A DNA stretch of 11,002 bases from NCBI GenBank assembly GCA_027620595.1, contig JAQCDI010000050.1:1-11002 (forward strand), in the 5' to 3' direction. Below the pieces are notes generated by a model. The model searched no databases and was not told the DNA's origin. It saw only the letters and a list, made by a program, of their open reading frames with translations. Position 1 is the stretch's first letter. Every line of letters begins with the position of its first letter. The DNA is from Bacteroidota bacterium. GTDB taxonomy: Bacteria > Bacteroidota > Rhodothermia > Rhodothermales > UBA10348. Of the stretch, positions 1 through 7,236 are shown piece by piece. Made by a program: the position numbers and the translations under genes.

Positions 1-356
1 GCCACGAAGGTGAAGAAAGCCCGGTTGGCCTTGCGCTTGGTGCCGGTGCGCGGGTTTTCCGCCTGCACACTGATCTCCACTTCCATGGAGGTGCGGAATG
101 CCCGGTTCACCCAGCTGTGCAGTGTGACGATTTCCGATTGGAGGATGGGAGAATGGAATTCCACAGTATCTACGGAAGCGGTCACCGATACCACACCGGC
201 GTGTCGCTGCGCAGAAATGGCGGCGCAAACATCCATCCAGTGCAGCAGACGTCCGCCCATCAGATTGCCCAGCCCATTGGTGTCGTTGGGCAGGACAAGT
301 TCACTCATGACGGTCTGCGAGGCCGAGGGGGCTTTGCCTTCGAGGTCGTGGCTCAC
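1..356 (-). CDS. Acyl-CoA thioesterase, hotdog fold (YciA/YkhA type), 3' end cut by window edge
   Basis: Cytosolic enzyme expected to hydrolyse acyl-CoA thioesters to free fatty acid and CoA. I translated the minus strand: about 118 residues are visible, and the reading frame runs off the window at base 1. The N-terminal part carries the family signature PNDTNGLGNLMGGRLLHWMD (residues 23-42) followed by AAISAQRHAG, very like Bacillus YkhA and the YciA/BACH hotdog thioesterases; Asp42 sits where the family has its catalytic acid. A second conserved stretch, VEFHSPI, follows near residue 70. The chosen start is GTG at 356, whose GTGA overlaps the upstream gene's stop codon; the A/G-rich 3' end of that gene lies just before it. 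An in-frame ATG at 308 also keeps the signature and is the alternative start, though nothing SD-like precedes it. It is the third gene of the leftward operon. The family call is firm; the in vivo acyl substrate is unknown. Confidence 0.88.
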   Translation of the reverse strand, partial: MSHDLEGKAPSASQTVMSELVLPNDTNGLGNLMGGRLLHWMDVCAAISAQRHAGVVSVTASVDTVEFHSPILQSEIVTLHSWVNRAFRTSMEVEISVQAENPRTGTKRKANRAFFTFV

Positions 357-1621
357 GTTTTCTGCTTTTTCTTCTTGGCGGCAGGGAAGAGGATGTTGTT
401 GAGGATAAGCCGGTATCCCGGGGATTGCTTGTGCAGGCTCAAGTCGGTCGGCTCATCGCTGACAAAATGCTGGTAATCTTCCGGATCATGGCCCCCATAG
501 AACGTGAAGGTGCCTTCGCCGAACGTTCCGTGCAGGTAGCGCACTTCATTGCGCCCCGGCGCTTCGGCAAGGATGACGACATTGGGCTTGACCAGCGGCT
601 TGCGGAAGTTGGTGGTCTGACCGATGAATCCCTTGACCGTGGCCACATGGTTCTGGGTGAGCATGGTGGGCACCTGGTCATATTTGGCGCTGAACTCGAA
701 CAAGGTGAAGTAGTCGACGGCAGGGTTGCGCAGGGGCTGTGGAGGCAGACCGGCGTCGATGTCCGAGTGCTCATATTCCCGGGAATTGAATTCCGGCCGG
801 AAGTCAGTGAAAGCAAAGGTGTTGCTGTAGTCCAGTCGGGAAACCGCGTCCGGATCTACCGGGTCTCCGTCGTACTCGGCCGGAACGATGTCCGTTTGGG
901 CCGCCGCCAGGGCAATGTCGAAGGTGTCCGTTCCCGAGCACATGGCGAACAGGAATCCTCCGCCACCCACATAGGCTCGGATGCGCTGTACGACAGCCAG
1001 TTTCATTTCGCTCACTTTGCGGAATCCATTGCGCCGTGCGGCCATTTCAGCCTGGCGTTGTTGCTCGATGTACCAGGCCGTGGAGCGGAAACTGAAGAAC
1101 TTTCCGTACTGGCCGGTGAAGTCCTCGTGGTGCAGATGCAACCAGTCGTATTCGTCCAGGGCGCCCTGCAGGACATCGTCGTCATAGATCATTTCGTAGG
1201 GGACTTCCGCGTAATTGAGGGCCAACAATACGGCGTCGTCCCAGGGAAGTGTTTGATCGGGTGCGTAAACGGCGATGCGCGGCGGTTTTTCGAGCCGTAC
1301 CACGGCCGTGTTGGTGGCATCACTTTCCACTTCCGAGATGATGGCGGCCGTACGGGATCCGTTGATCACTTCGAAATGGACGCCGCGAACCCGCAACTCG
1401 GCTTCGAGATCGGACTGTCGGGTCAACAGGAAGGATCCTCCGCGGTAATTGAGCAACCAGTCCACATCCATGCTGCGCTCCAGGGCCCAGAAGGTGACCC
1501 CATAGGCTTTCAGGTGATCGGACTGTGATTCGTCCATGGGGATCAGGATGTCCTGGGCCCGGACCATGGACGGCACAAAGGCCAAGAACAGAAAAAGGAT
1601 CACGTTTCGAGTCATCATCAT
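353..1621 (-). CDS. Exported class-I glutamine-amidotransferase-like protein (often named 'asparagine synthetase B' in Bacteroidota)
   Basis: A 422-residue protein of unproven function. It starts with a clear signal peptide (hydrophobic residues 7-19, likely cut after VRA at 22/23), so it should be exported to the periplasm or envelope. The mature N-terminus DILIPMDESQSDHLKAYGV is the pattern I recall from Bacteroidota proteins labelled asparagine synthetase B. No such enzyme is visible: there is no N-terminal catalytic Cys and no SGGxDS ATP-pyrophosphatase loop. From about residue 114 an alpha/beta region resembles class-I amidotransferase or ThuA-like folds: RIAVYAP strand, then GGGGFLFAMCSGTD (219-232) with Cys228 placed like a nucleophile elbow, and near the C-terminus FYGGHDPEDYQH (374-385) with His378 and Glu381 as possible triad partners. 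The tail is lysine-rich. The start lies 6 nt after the TPR gene's stop, with three consecutive ATGs possible. The gene call is sure; the fold is an inference. Confidence 0.85.
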   Translation of the reverse strand: MMMTRNVILFLFLAFVPSMVRAQDILIPMDESQSDHLKAYGVTFWALERSMDVDWLLNYRGGSFLLTRQSDLEAELRVRGVHFEVINGSRTAAIISEVESDATNTAVVRLEKPPRIAVYAPDQTLPWDDAVLLALNYAEVPYEMIYDDDVLQGALDEYDWLHLHHEDFTGQYGKFFSFRSTAWYIEQQRQAEMAARRNGFRKVSEMKLAVVQRIRAYVGGGGFLFAMCSGTDTFDIALAAAQTDIVPAEYDGDPVDPDAVSRLDYSNTFAFTDFRPEFNSREYEHSDIDAGLPPQPLRNPAVDYFTLFEFSAKYDQVPTMLTQNHVATVKGFIGQTTNFRKPLVKPNVVILAEAPGRNEVRYLHGTFGEGTFTFYGGHDPEDYQHFVSDEPTDLSLHKQSPGYRLILNNILFPAAKKKKQKT

Positions 1622-1627
1622 GTCGGC

Positions 1628-3487
1628 TCAGACGTTTTCACCGCGGAGTCGGCGGATGGATTCACGAACCCGGGGAATGAGCAGGCTACCCGGAAACTCG
1701 GTCAGCACGCGTTGATACGTACGCAAAGCGTCTTCCTCCAACCCGATTTCCGTTTGAAGGTCGGCTGCCAGCATCAGGGCGCGGGCCCCGAAGAAGCCGC
1801 GGGGAAAAAGGAGCGGTATCTGGAGGAACGTGGAAATGGCCGCTTCGGACTGCCCTGAACGGGCCTGCAGTTCTGCTTTCTGCATCATCATGTCATCGGC
1901 CAGGGCATGCTGACCGAATTCATCCATCAGGTCGTCAAGCTGGTGTTCCGCCACGTTGTAGTCCCGCTGCCGCGTCAGCAGTTGGATTCGGGCAAACCGG
2001 CGCAAGGGCGTATTGAGCGAGTCCGGCCCCATGCTTTCGATGAGCAGGACTTTCATGTCGATGGCATTGTTGGCCACATCGGTCGAGGTGTTTTCCTGCA
2101 TGGCGCGGGTAAAGCTTTCCGCGGCCTCGAAATCTCCCTGATAAAAGTGCAGCAGGGCCAACTCATAGCGGGCCAGGTCGGCCAGATCACCCGTTCGCAG
2201 ACGGGTCAGAAGCCGGGTAAATGCCATCCTGGCGTCTTCCAGTCGACCTTCTGTGACAGCCAACCGGCCCAGATCGTAGGCAGCCTGATCGGCCGCATCC
2301 GTCTGGGGGTAGCGCGACACGACTTCGGTCAACACCGTTTCGGCAGCGGGAAGGTCAAAGAATACATCCTGCTGCAGGGCGCCGATGCGTCGAAGGACAT
2401 CCGGATACTGCGGATGCTGCGGATACTCGATGAGGAAGCGCTGATAGGTGGCCAGTGCCTCATCCCAGTGGCTGCTTTCCAGGCGGTTGCCGGCGGTGTC
2501 GAATACGCGTTCTCCCACCTCTTCCGCCCACTTTTCCTGCATCATGGCCAGGCCGCGCATGGCTTCCGGCGCCGATGCGGCCTCCGGGTAGCGCTGCAGG
2601 ACCTCGTCGAAGGCTTCCAGGGCCACATCCCACGCTCCGCCATCCGCGGCCACCAGGCCGAAGCCGAACAGCATCCGCCCTTGCTCGCGCTCGAGTCGGT
2701 CAATGCCACGGTATACTTCCAGGGCTTCGCGGAACGCATCTCCCTCGACGAGCAACCAGCCCAGGAATTCCCGGTAGGCCCGGTTTAGAGGTTCGCGCGC
2801 CACCCCATCCCGCGCCACGACCAGACACTCCTCGATGGCCTCGGGAGAGGTCAGGAACTGGCTGAGCTGGCTCTTTATGTAGCTGAGCTGGTTCTGGTTG
2901 AGGGACAGGAGCTCGAGGTACTTCTCGACGGCTTTGGCCGGCTGGCTCGTCAGATTGTACAGGTAGGCGAGGTCCGTCTGGAACAGGGTCTCGTTGTCCA
3001 TCGAGGTTCGCCCCTTTTCCAGTACGTCGATGGCCCAGTCGAAGAGACGAAGGTCCATCAGGGAGCGATATACCAGCAGGTAGACACTCGGAGAGGAGGG
3101 GTTGGTTGCGATGGCGGCGTCCCATTGGGCACGGGCGCCGGCTTCGTCCCCTTTGAGGAAGAGAAGCCGGGCTTTCTCGGCCAGAAAGGACGTGGGGGCG
3201 GATTCGGTGGCCATCTTGCGGTCCACCAGGGCGATGGCCGCGTCGTAGCGCTTCACGCTTTCATAGGCCTCTCGGAGCCGTTCGTAGAATACGTGGGTGC
3301 CCGGGCTCTCTTCGTAGAGGGTCTCAAGCATGCCGATGGCCCGTTCGTACTGTGCAGCACGCAGGAAAGACTCGGCCAACTGGAAGCGACCTACCTGGGA
3401 CTCTTCAAGGTTCTGGGCCTGCAGCACGGGAATCCACAAGATGGAAGCCAGGAGGATACCGGTCAGAAAGCGAAGGGTTGGCTGCAT
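1628..3487 (-). CDS. Exported tetratricopeptide-repeat protein
   Basis: A 619-residue protein built almost wholly of helical TPR units. Residues 1-24 form a signal peptide (hydrophobic core 7-22, likely cleavage LQA|QN), so it acts in the periplasm or at the outer membrane. TPR-like pairs begin straight after: AESFLRAAQYERAIGMLETL, then YERLREAYESVKRYDAAIAL, FLAEKARLLFLKGDEAGARA and so on to the C-terminal EDALRTYQRVLTEFPGS. The later repeats (WDEALATYQRFLIEYPQHP and similar) resemble the YbgF/BamD-like outer-membrane TPR type. No enzymatic domain is seen, so a scaffold or partner-binding role is inferred. The frame stays open upstream to 3697, but the signal peptide places the start at the ATG ending at 3487. 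It is the first gene of the leftward operon and diverges from dxr. Its close pairing with the amidotransferase-like gene suggests a joint function. Confidence 0.88.
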   Translation of the reverse strand: MQPTLRFLTGILLASILWIPVLQAQNLEESQVGRFQLAESFLRAAQYERAIGMLETLYEESPGTHVFYERLREAYESVKRYDAAIALVDRKMATESAPTSFLAEKARLLFLKGDEAGARAQWDAAIATNPSSPSVYLLVYRSLMDLRLFDWAIDVLEKGRTSMDNETLFQTDLAYLYNLTSQPAKAVEKYLELLSLNQNQLSYIKSQLSQFLTSPEAIEECLVVARDGVAREPLNRAYREFLGWLLVEGDAFREALEVYRGIDRLEREQGRMLFGFGLVAADGGAWDVALEAFDEVLQRYPEAASAPEAMRGLAMMQEKWAEEVGERVFDTAGNRLESSHWDEALATYQRFLIEYPQHPQYPDVLRRIGALQQDVFFDLPAAETVLTEVVSRYPQTDAADQAAYDLGRLAVTEGRLEDARMAFTRLLTRLRTGDLADLARYELALLHFYQGDFEAAESFTRAMQENTSTDVANNAIDMKVLLIESMGPDSLNTPLRRFARIQLLTRQRDYNVAEHQLDDLMDEFGQHALADDMMMQKAELQARSGQSEAAISTFLQIPLLFPRGFFGARALMLAADLQTEIGLEEDALRTYQRVLTEFPGSLLIPRVRESIRRLRGENV

Positions 3488-3641
3488 GCGGTCGATCAGT
3501 CGGGCAAGGATCCGGGACGGCAGGAAAGACCGGGTGCCGTGGGAGAAGGGAGCCCCTCTGGGCCGCTTTAATATCGCCCCGGTTGCCCGTATGTTTCGGC
3601 GCCCCACGAATTGCCTGATCTGCAGCAACCCTACCCTTCGA
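3488..3641. promoter_or_regulatory. Divergent intergenic region between the TPR operon and dxr
   Basis: This 154-bp spacer separates two divergent start codons and should hold promoters for both operons. On the plus strand TATGTTTC (3590-3597) matches seven of eight positions of the Bacteroidota -7 box TAnnTTTG, with TTTA at 3567-3570 as a poor -33 box 19 nt upstream; this would start transcription a little after 3600. I see no equally good minus-strand box; the A/T-rich ATATTAAAG near 3567-3575 is the only weak candidate. A short GCCC-CTCT-GGGC hairpin lies at 3552-3563. Location is well supported by gene layout; the boxes are tentative. Confidence 0.4.
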
Positions 3642-4808
3642 ATGGAATCCACCGTCGCGCCCGTGCACCTGGTTGTCCTCGGATCCACGGGATCCATCGG
3701 GACGCAGACACTGGATGTGGCGCGCGCCTTCCCTGACAGGATCCGGGTGGTGGCCCTGGCGGCCGGGTCTAACGATGCGCTCCTCGAAGCGCAGATCCGT
3801 GAGTTCCGTCCCGAAAGGGTGGCCCTCGCCGATCCCGAAGCAGCCCACCGGCTGGCTGCGAGAAGCGGTCTTGCAGTGGCTTCCGGACCGGAGGGCGTGC
3901 GTTCCGTAGCCTGTCACGACCCCGCAGATGTGGTGATCACGGCCATGGTCGGAGCGGCAGGACTGTTGCCGACCATGGATGCCATTGCGCTCGGCCGTCG
4001 TATAGGCCTTGCCAACAAGGAGACCATGGTGGTGGCGGGCGATCTCATCCGCGAAGCGTGCGCACGGTCCGGTTCGGAGATCATCCCTGTTGACAGCGAG
4101 CATTCGGCCATATATCAATGCCTGGTGGGCGAACCGCAGGAATCGGTGTCCCGCCTCATCCTTACGGCCTCGGGTGGTCCGTTCCGGGAGCGGCCCGTGG
4201 AGACGTTCGACGCCGTTACCCGTCAAGAGGCCCTTGCGCACCCAAACTGGGACATGGGCCCCAAGATTACCGTGGATTCGGCCACCATGATGAACAAGGG
4301 ACTCGAGGTCATCGAGGCCCGATGGCTGTTCGACATTCCGGCAGAGCGGTTGGCCGTGGTCATCCATCCGCAGTCCATCATCCACTCCATGGTGGAATTC
4401 GTGGACGGATCGAGCAAAGCCCAGTTGGGCCCACCCGACATGCGGGTTCCCATCCAGTACGCCATCAGTGCGCCAGCCCGCTGGCCTGCGGATCATCCTC
4501 GGGTGGACTGGAGGGAGCCGATGCAGCTTACGTTTTCCGAGCCGGATCCGCTGCGTTATCCCTGTTTGGCACTTGCGTGGGAGGCTCTTGAGCAGAGGGG
4601 GAGCAGTGGCGCCATCCTGAACGCGGCCAATGAGGCGGCGGTGGCCCACTTCCTTGCCGGAAGAATCCGTTTCACCAGGATTCCTGAATTGATCCGCGGG
4701 GCCATGACGGAGCTGGCCGGTCTGCCGGGAGGTCTGCTTCTGGAGCGGATGCAGGCGGATTCCGCTGCGCGCACCTGGGTTGATGGACGGGTAGGTTCCC
4801 CATCCTGA
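3642..4808 (+). CDS. dxr: 1-deoxy-D-xylulose 5-phosphate reductoisomerase
   Basis: Cytosolic enzyme converting DXP to 2-C-methyl-D-erythritol 4-phosphate with NADPH and a divalent metal, the first committed step of the MEP isoprenoid pathway. The 388-residue product has the usual family length. Seen: NADPH-binding GSTGSIG at residues 14-20; NKETMV at 125-130; metal-binding DSEH at 151-154 (Asp151, Glu153, matching E. coli Asp150 and Glu152); TASGGPFR at 175-182; the flexible loop HPNWDMGPKITVDSA beginning at His200; and MNKGLE ending at Glu222, the third metal ligand. The C-terminal helical domain with LNAANEAAVAHFL is present. The frame is open upstream to 3330, but that part is antisense to the TPR gene; the ATG at 3642 puts the Rossmann strand at the normal distance. 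No Shine-Dalgarno sequence precedes it. It is the first gene of the rightward cluster and supplies precursors used by UppS three genes on. Confidence 0.97.
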   Translation: MESTVAPVHLVVLGSTGSIGTQTLDVARAFPDRIRVVALAAGSNDALLEAQIREFRPERVALADPEAAHRLAARSGLAVASGPEGVRSVACHDPADVVITAMVGAAGLLPTMDAIALGRRIGLANKETMVVAGDLIREACARSGSEIIPVDSEHSAIYQCLVGEPQESVSRLILTASGGPFRERPVETFDAVTRQEALAHPNWDMGPKITVDSATMMNKGLEVIEARWLFDIPAERLAVVIHPQSIIHSMVEFVDGSSKAQLGPPDMRVPIQYAISAPARWPADHPRVDWREPMQLTFSEPDPLRYPCLALAWEALEQRGSSGAILNAANEAAVAHFLAGRIRFTRIPELIRGAMTELAGLPGGLLLERMQADSAARTWVDGRVGSPS

Positions 4809-4922
4809 TTCGACCGAAGAAAGGCAAAGCCCGATTCGGAAGGAACTACCCGGCCAAGCGGGGAATTACACCCGGCTCGGAGACGCAGATTCTTTGCCCA
4901 CGACAACGCCCCAACGCGCTTC
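4809..4922. other. dxr-rseP spacer, no gene seen
   Basis: This 114-bp gap holds no convincing open frame, promoter or terminator. The only structure is a distant 7-bp inverted repeat, GGCAAAG (4823-4829) with CTTTGCC (4892-4898), separated by 62 nt, and a weak CCGAA/TTCGG pair near its left end. Neither has a T-run, so read-through from dxr into rseP is plausible. Confidence 0.4.
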
Positions 4923-6308
4923 ATGGACGCGATCCTGAACTTCCTTCCCTACATCGGCTGGGTCCTGCTGGCCATCATGATCCTCGTGTTCATCCACGAA
5001 TTGGGTCACTTCCTTTTTGCCAAGCTTTTTGGCATGCGCGTGGATAAGTTTTCGGTGGGCTTCCCACCGAAAATCATCGGCAAGCAGGTTGGCGAAACCG
5101 AATACGTCCTGGGTTTGACGCCCCTGGGCGGGTACGTCAAGATTGCCGGCATGGTGGACGAGAGCATGGACACCGACGAACTGGCCCAGGAGCCCAAGCC
5201 TTGGGAATTCCGTTCGAAGCCGGTCTGGCAGCGCATCCTTGTCATCACGGGAGGGGTGCTGTTCAACATCATTCTTGCCGGGATCATCTTCATCGGCCTC
5301 AAAGCCACCTATGGTGAGGCCTACGATCCGGCGGTCGGCGCGGTGCTTGTACAGGAGGGGTCGGTTGCCTCGTCGATGGGCATCCGGACCGGGGACCTGA
5401 TCGTGGCCGTCAACGGGAAGCCGGTGGATGTCCTCGAAGGACTCTCAGGTATGGAGGAATTGCTGTTGGCCGATCCCCTGATCATCGACGTGGATCGTGA
5501 TGGGCAGTCCATCCGGGTTGAAGGCCCCCGGGACATCATGACGCAGTTGAACCAGAATGAAGGGGCATTCGGCATCGATTTCGACCCGCCAATCGTCGGC
5601 TTTGTGGGCGCGGGCACGTCTGCTTCCGACGCCGAACTGCGGGCGGGGGATCATATCGTGGCCATCGGGGACAGCCTGATCACCTTCTTCCATCAGATCA
5701 CGCCGGCGCTTCAGGCCACGTCCGGGGACGCTTATACCCTTCGTTTCCTCCGGCCCGATTCGACTGCAGCCGTTCCCCTCGGCCAGGCTGTCCGACTTCC
5801 CGATTCGCTGCAAGCTGTGGGGGGCACACTGTATGATGTGCGGATTGCCCGGGCGGCGGATTCCGAAGAACCCGTGGTCCTGGGTATCAACCAGTACCTC
5901 CGACTCAAGGAATATTCCTTCCCCGAGGCGGTGGTCAGCGGCGTGGCGGATACCTGGCTCAATACGCGCATGGTGGCCTCAAGCCTGAAGCGGATTTTCG
6001 TGGGGCAGGACAGCTTCCGTCAGAATATCGGCGGGCCTGTCATGATTGCCCGGGGAACACGGGAAGCCGCAGATCGGGGCGCCCCGTACTTCTGGCAGAT
6101 TGTGGCCATGCTCTCCATCACGTTGGCCATCATCAACATCCTGCCCATTCCAGCACTCGATGGCGGGCATCTCGTGTTCCTGATCTACGAAGGCATAGCG
6201 CGGCGTGAACCGTCGCTCAAGATCCGCATGGCCCTCCAGCAGGTCGGGATGGTCATCCTGCTGGCCTTCATGGTTTTCGTGATATTCAACGACATCCTGA
6301 AGCTCTGA
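4923..6308 (+). CDS. rseP: RIP metalloprotease, site-2 protease family
   Basis: Inner-membrane zinc protease that cleaves single-pass membrane proteins within the bilayer; E. coli RseP releases sigma-E from its anti-sigma factor. The 461-residue product is close to the family's usual 450. Seen: membrane segment 1 carrying HELGH at residues 25-29 (zinc ligands His25 and His29, catalytic Glu26); a second membrane segment near 105-126; a PDZ domain with GSVASSMGIRTGDLIVAVNG near 138-170; a second, more divergent PDZ with AELRAGDHIVAIGD from about 226; then a third membrane segment with NILPIPALDGGH (Asp413 as third zinc ligand) and a final segment at about 440-458. No SD precedes the ATG. Whether its target here is an anti-sigma factor cannot be told from the window. 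It sits between dxr and uppS rather than after cdsA as in E. coli. Confidence 0.96.
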   Translation: MDAILNFLPYIGWVLLAIMILVFIHELGHFLFAKLFGMRVDKFSVGFPPKIIGKQVGETEYVLGLTPLGGYVKIAGMVDESMDTDELAQEPKPWEFRSKPVWQRILVITGGVLFNIILAGIIFIGLKATYGEAYDPAVGAVLVQEGSVASSMGIRTGDLIVAVNGKPVDVLEGLSGMEELLLADPLIIDVDRDGQSIRVEGPRDIMTQLNQNEGAFGIDFDPPIVGFVGAGTSASDAELRAGDHIVAIGDSLITFFHQITPALQATSGDAYTLRFLRPDSTAAVPLGQAVRLPDSLQAVGGTLYDVRIARAADSEEPVVLGINQYLRLKEYSFPEAVVSGVADTWLNTRMVASSLKRIFVGQDSFRQNIGGPVMIARGTREAADRGAPYFWQIVAMLSITLAIINILPIPALDGGHLVFLIYEGIARREPSLKIRMALQQVGMVILLAFMVFVIFNDILKL

Positions 6309-6310
6309 GG
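6307..6310 (+). promoter_or_regulatory. Shine-Dalgarno for uppS, embedded in the rseP stop
   Basis: The GAGG core overlaps the last two bases of the rseP TGA stop and ends 7 nt before the TTG at 6318. It supports TTG as the true uppS start and suggests translational coupling with rseP. Confidence 0.55.
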
Positions 6311-6317
6311 CCCACGG

Positions 6318-7079
6318 TTGCCCGATCCTGCTCAACATACGGTTGCCGAACTCCAGGCTAGAGGGCCGCTTCCTGAACACATTGCCGTCATCATGGATGG
6401 CAATGGTCGGTGGGCCCGACAGAAAGGATTGCCCCGTGTCGAGGGTCACCGGCAGGGTGTGCATTCCGTTCGCGATGTGACCGAAGCGTGCGCCGAACTC
6501 GGCGTTCCGCACCTGACCCTGTATACCTTTTCGACCGAGAACTGGAATCGGCCGAAGGCAGAGGTTTCGGCATTGATGAAGCTGCTCATCAACGCCCTGC
6601 GAAGGGAGGCACAGACCTTCCAGGACAACAACATCCGGCTCACAGCCATTGGGGACATAGGGCACCTGCCTGCACAGGCGCAGGAGGAACTGGAGTCCCT
6701 GATGGAGGACACCAGTGGGAACGAGAGGATGACCCTTACCCTGGCCCTGTCCTACAGCGGCCAGTGGGATCTGACGAATGCAATGCAAGCCATCGGGAGG
6801 GCAATACGGGACGGTCGTTTGGAACCCGAGTCCATTACGGCCGAAGGTGTTGCGTCCCATCTTTCCACATTCCCGATGCCGGATCCGGATCTGTTGGTCC
6901 GAACCGGGGGAGAGCAGCGCATCTCGAACTTCATGCTCTGGCAGCTGGCCTACACCGAGCTGCATTTTTCCCCGGTCTACTGGCCCGATTTCCGACGACA
7001 GCACCTTTTCGACGCCATTAGCGATTTCCAGGACCGGGAACGTCGTTTTGGTCGGGTGTTAAGCCCACAGGATGAATGA
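6318..7079 (+). CDS. uppS: Undecaprenyl diphosphate synthase (cis-prenyltransferase)
   Basis: Cytosolic, membrane-associated enzyme that adds cis isoprene units from IPP to farnesyl-PP, giving the C55 carrier for peptidoglycan and surface polysaccharide assembly. The 253-residue length equals that of E. coli UppS. Seen: HIAVIMDGNGRWA with catalytic Asp27; TFSTENWNRP at 70-79; and RTGGEQRISNF at 195-205 followed by Glu214 in AYTEL, matching the E. coli Arg194, Arg200 and Glu213 pyrophosphate and Mg sites with a one-residue offset. The start is TTG: the same frame holds the rseP stop at 6306-6308, and the first in-frame ATG is the one inside the catalytic motif, which would place the Asp at position 2. 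A GAGG site lies 7 nt before the TTG. The gap to rseP is 9 nt, so coupling is likely. It uses the isoprenoid supply begun by dxr. Confidence 0.96.
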   Translation: MPDPAQHTVAELQARGPLPEHIAVIMDGNGRWARQKGLPRVEGHRQGVHSVRDVTEACAELGVPHLTLYTFSTENWNRPKAEVSALMKLLINALRREAQTFQDNNIRLTAIGDIGHLPAQAQEELESLMEDTSGNERMTLTLALSYSGQWDLTNAMQAIGRAIRDGRLEPESITAEGVASHLSTFPMPDPDLLVRTGGEQRISNFMLWQLAYTELHFSPVYWPDFRRQHLFDAISDFQDRERRFGRVLSPQDE

Positions 7080-7236
7080 TCCCAACGCCGACTGGGGACA
7101 ATATCCGAGGTCATTCCTCGTTTCCCCGGTACGGCAAATGGCCCTTCCCCTCGAGGAAACCCGCTCTGCGGGGTGGCCGTTCATCCGTCCTCCCGTGCTG
7201 AAGGACCCCGAAGACACCGACTCCAACCCCCTGCTC
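7080..7236. other. uppS-bamA spacer with short hairpins
   Basis: This 157-bp stretch remains open in the bamA frame from an ATG at 7072 that overlaps the uppS stop (ATGAATGA), but the encoded 55 residues look unlike a signal sequence and are probably untranslated leader. It holds two small perfect inverted repeats: CGAGG-TCATT-CCTCG (7106-7120), followed by TTT, and CCCGC-TCT-GCGGG (7160-7172). The first could be a weak terminator or pause site after uppS. No confident promoter box is seen, though a separate bamA promoter here is plausible. Confidence 0.35.

Noticed and set aside
425..1528. Long plus-strand open frame (367 codons) opposite the amidotransferase-like gene
   Set aside because: Antisense mirror of a gene with a clear signal peptide and operon context; its translation shows no known motif.
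3330..3641. Upstream in-frame extension of dxr
   Set aside because: The extra 104 residues are antisense to the TPR gene's signal-peptide region and do not belong to the DXR fold.
3488..3697. Upstream in-frame extension of the TPR gene
   Set aside because: It would bury the signal peptide behind 70 Arg-rich residues and overlap the dxr start.
3405..4649. Long minus-strand open frame (414 codons) opposite dxr
   Set aside because: It is fully antisense to an unmistakable dxr, is rich in Arg/His/Gly as G+C-rich mirror frames are, and has no recognisable domain or signal sequence.
4823..4898. GGCAAAG/CTTTGCC inverted repeat as a terminator after dxr
   Set aside because: Only 7 bp with a 62-nt loop and no T-run; probably chance.
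5979..7004. Minus-strand open frame spanning the rseP 3' end and uppS
   Set aside because: It crosses two well-supported genes on the other strand, and its translation has no family features.
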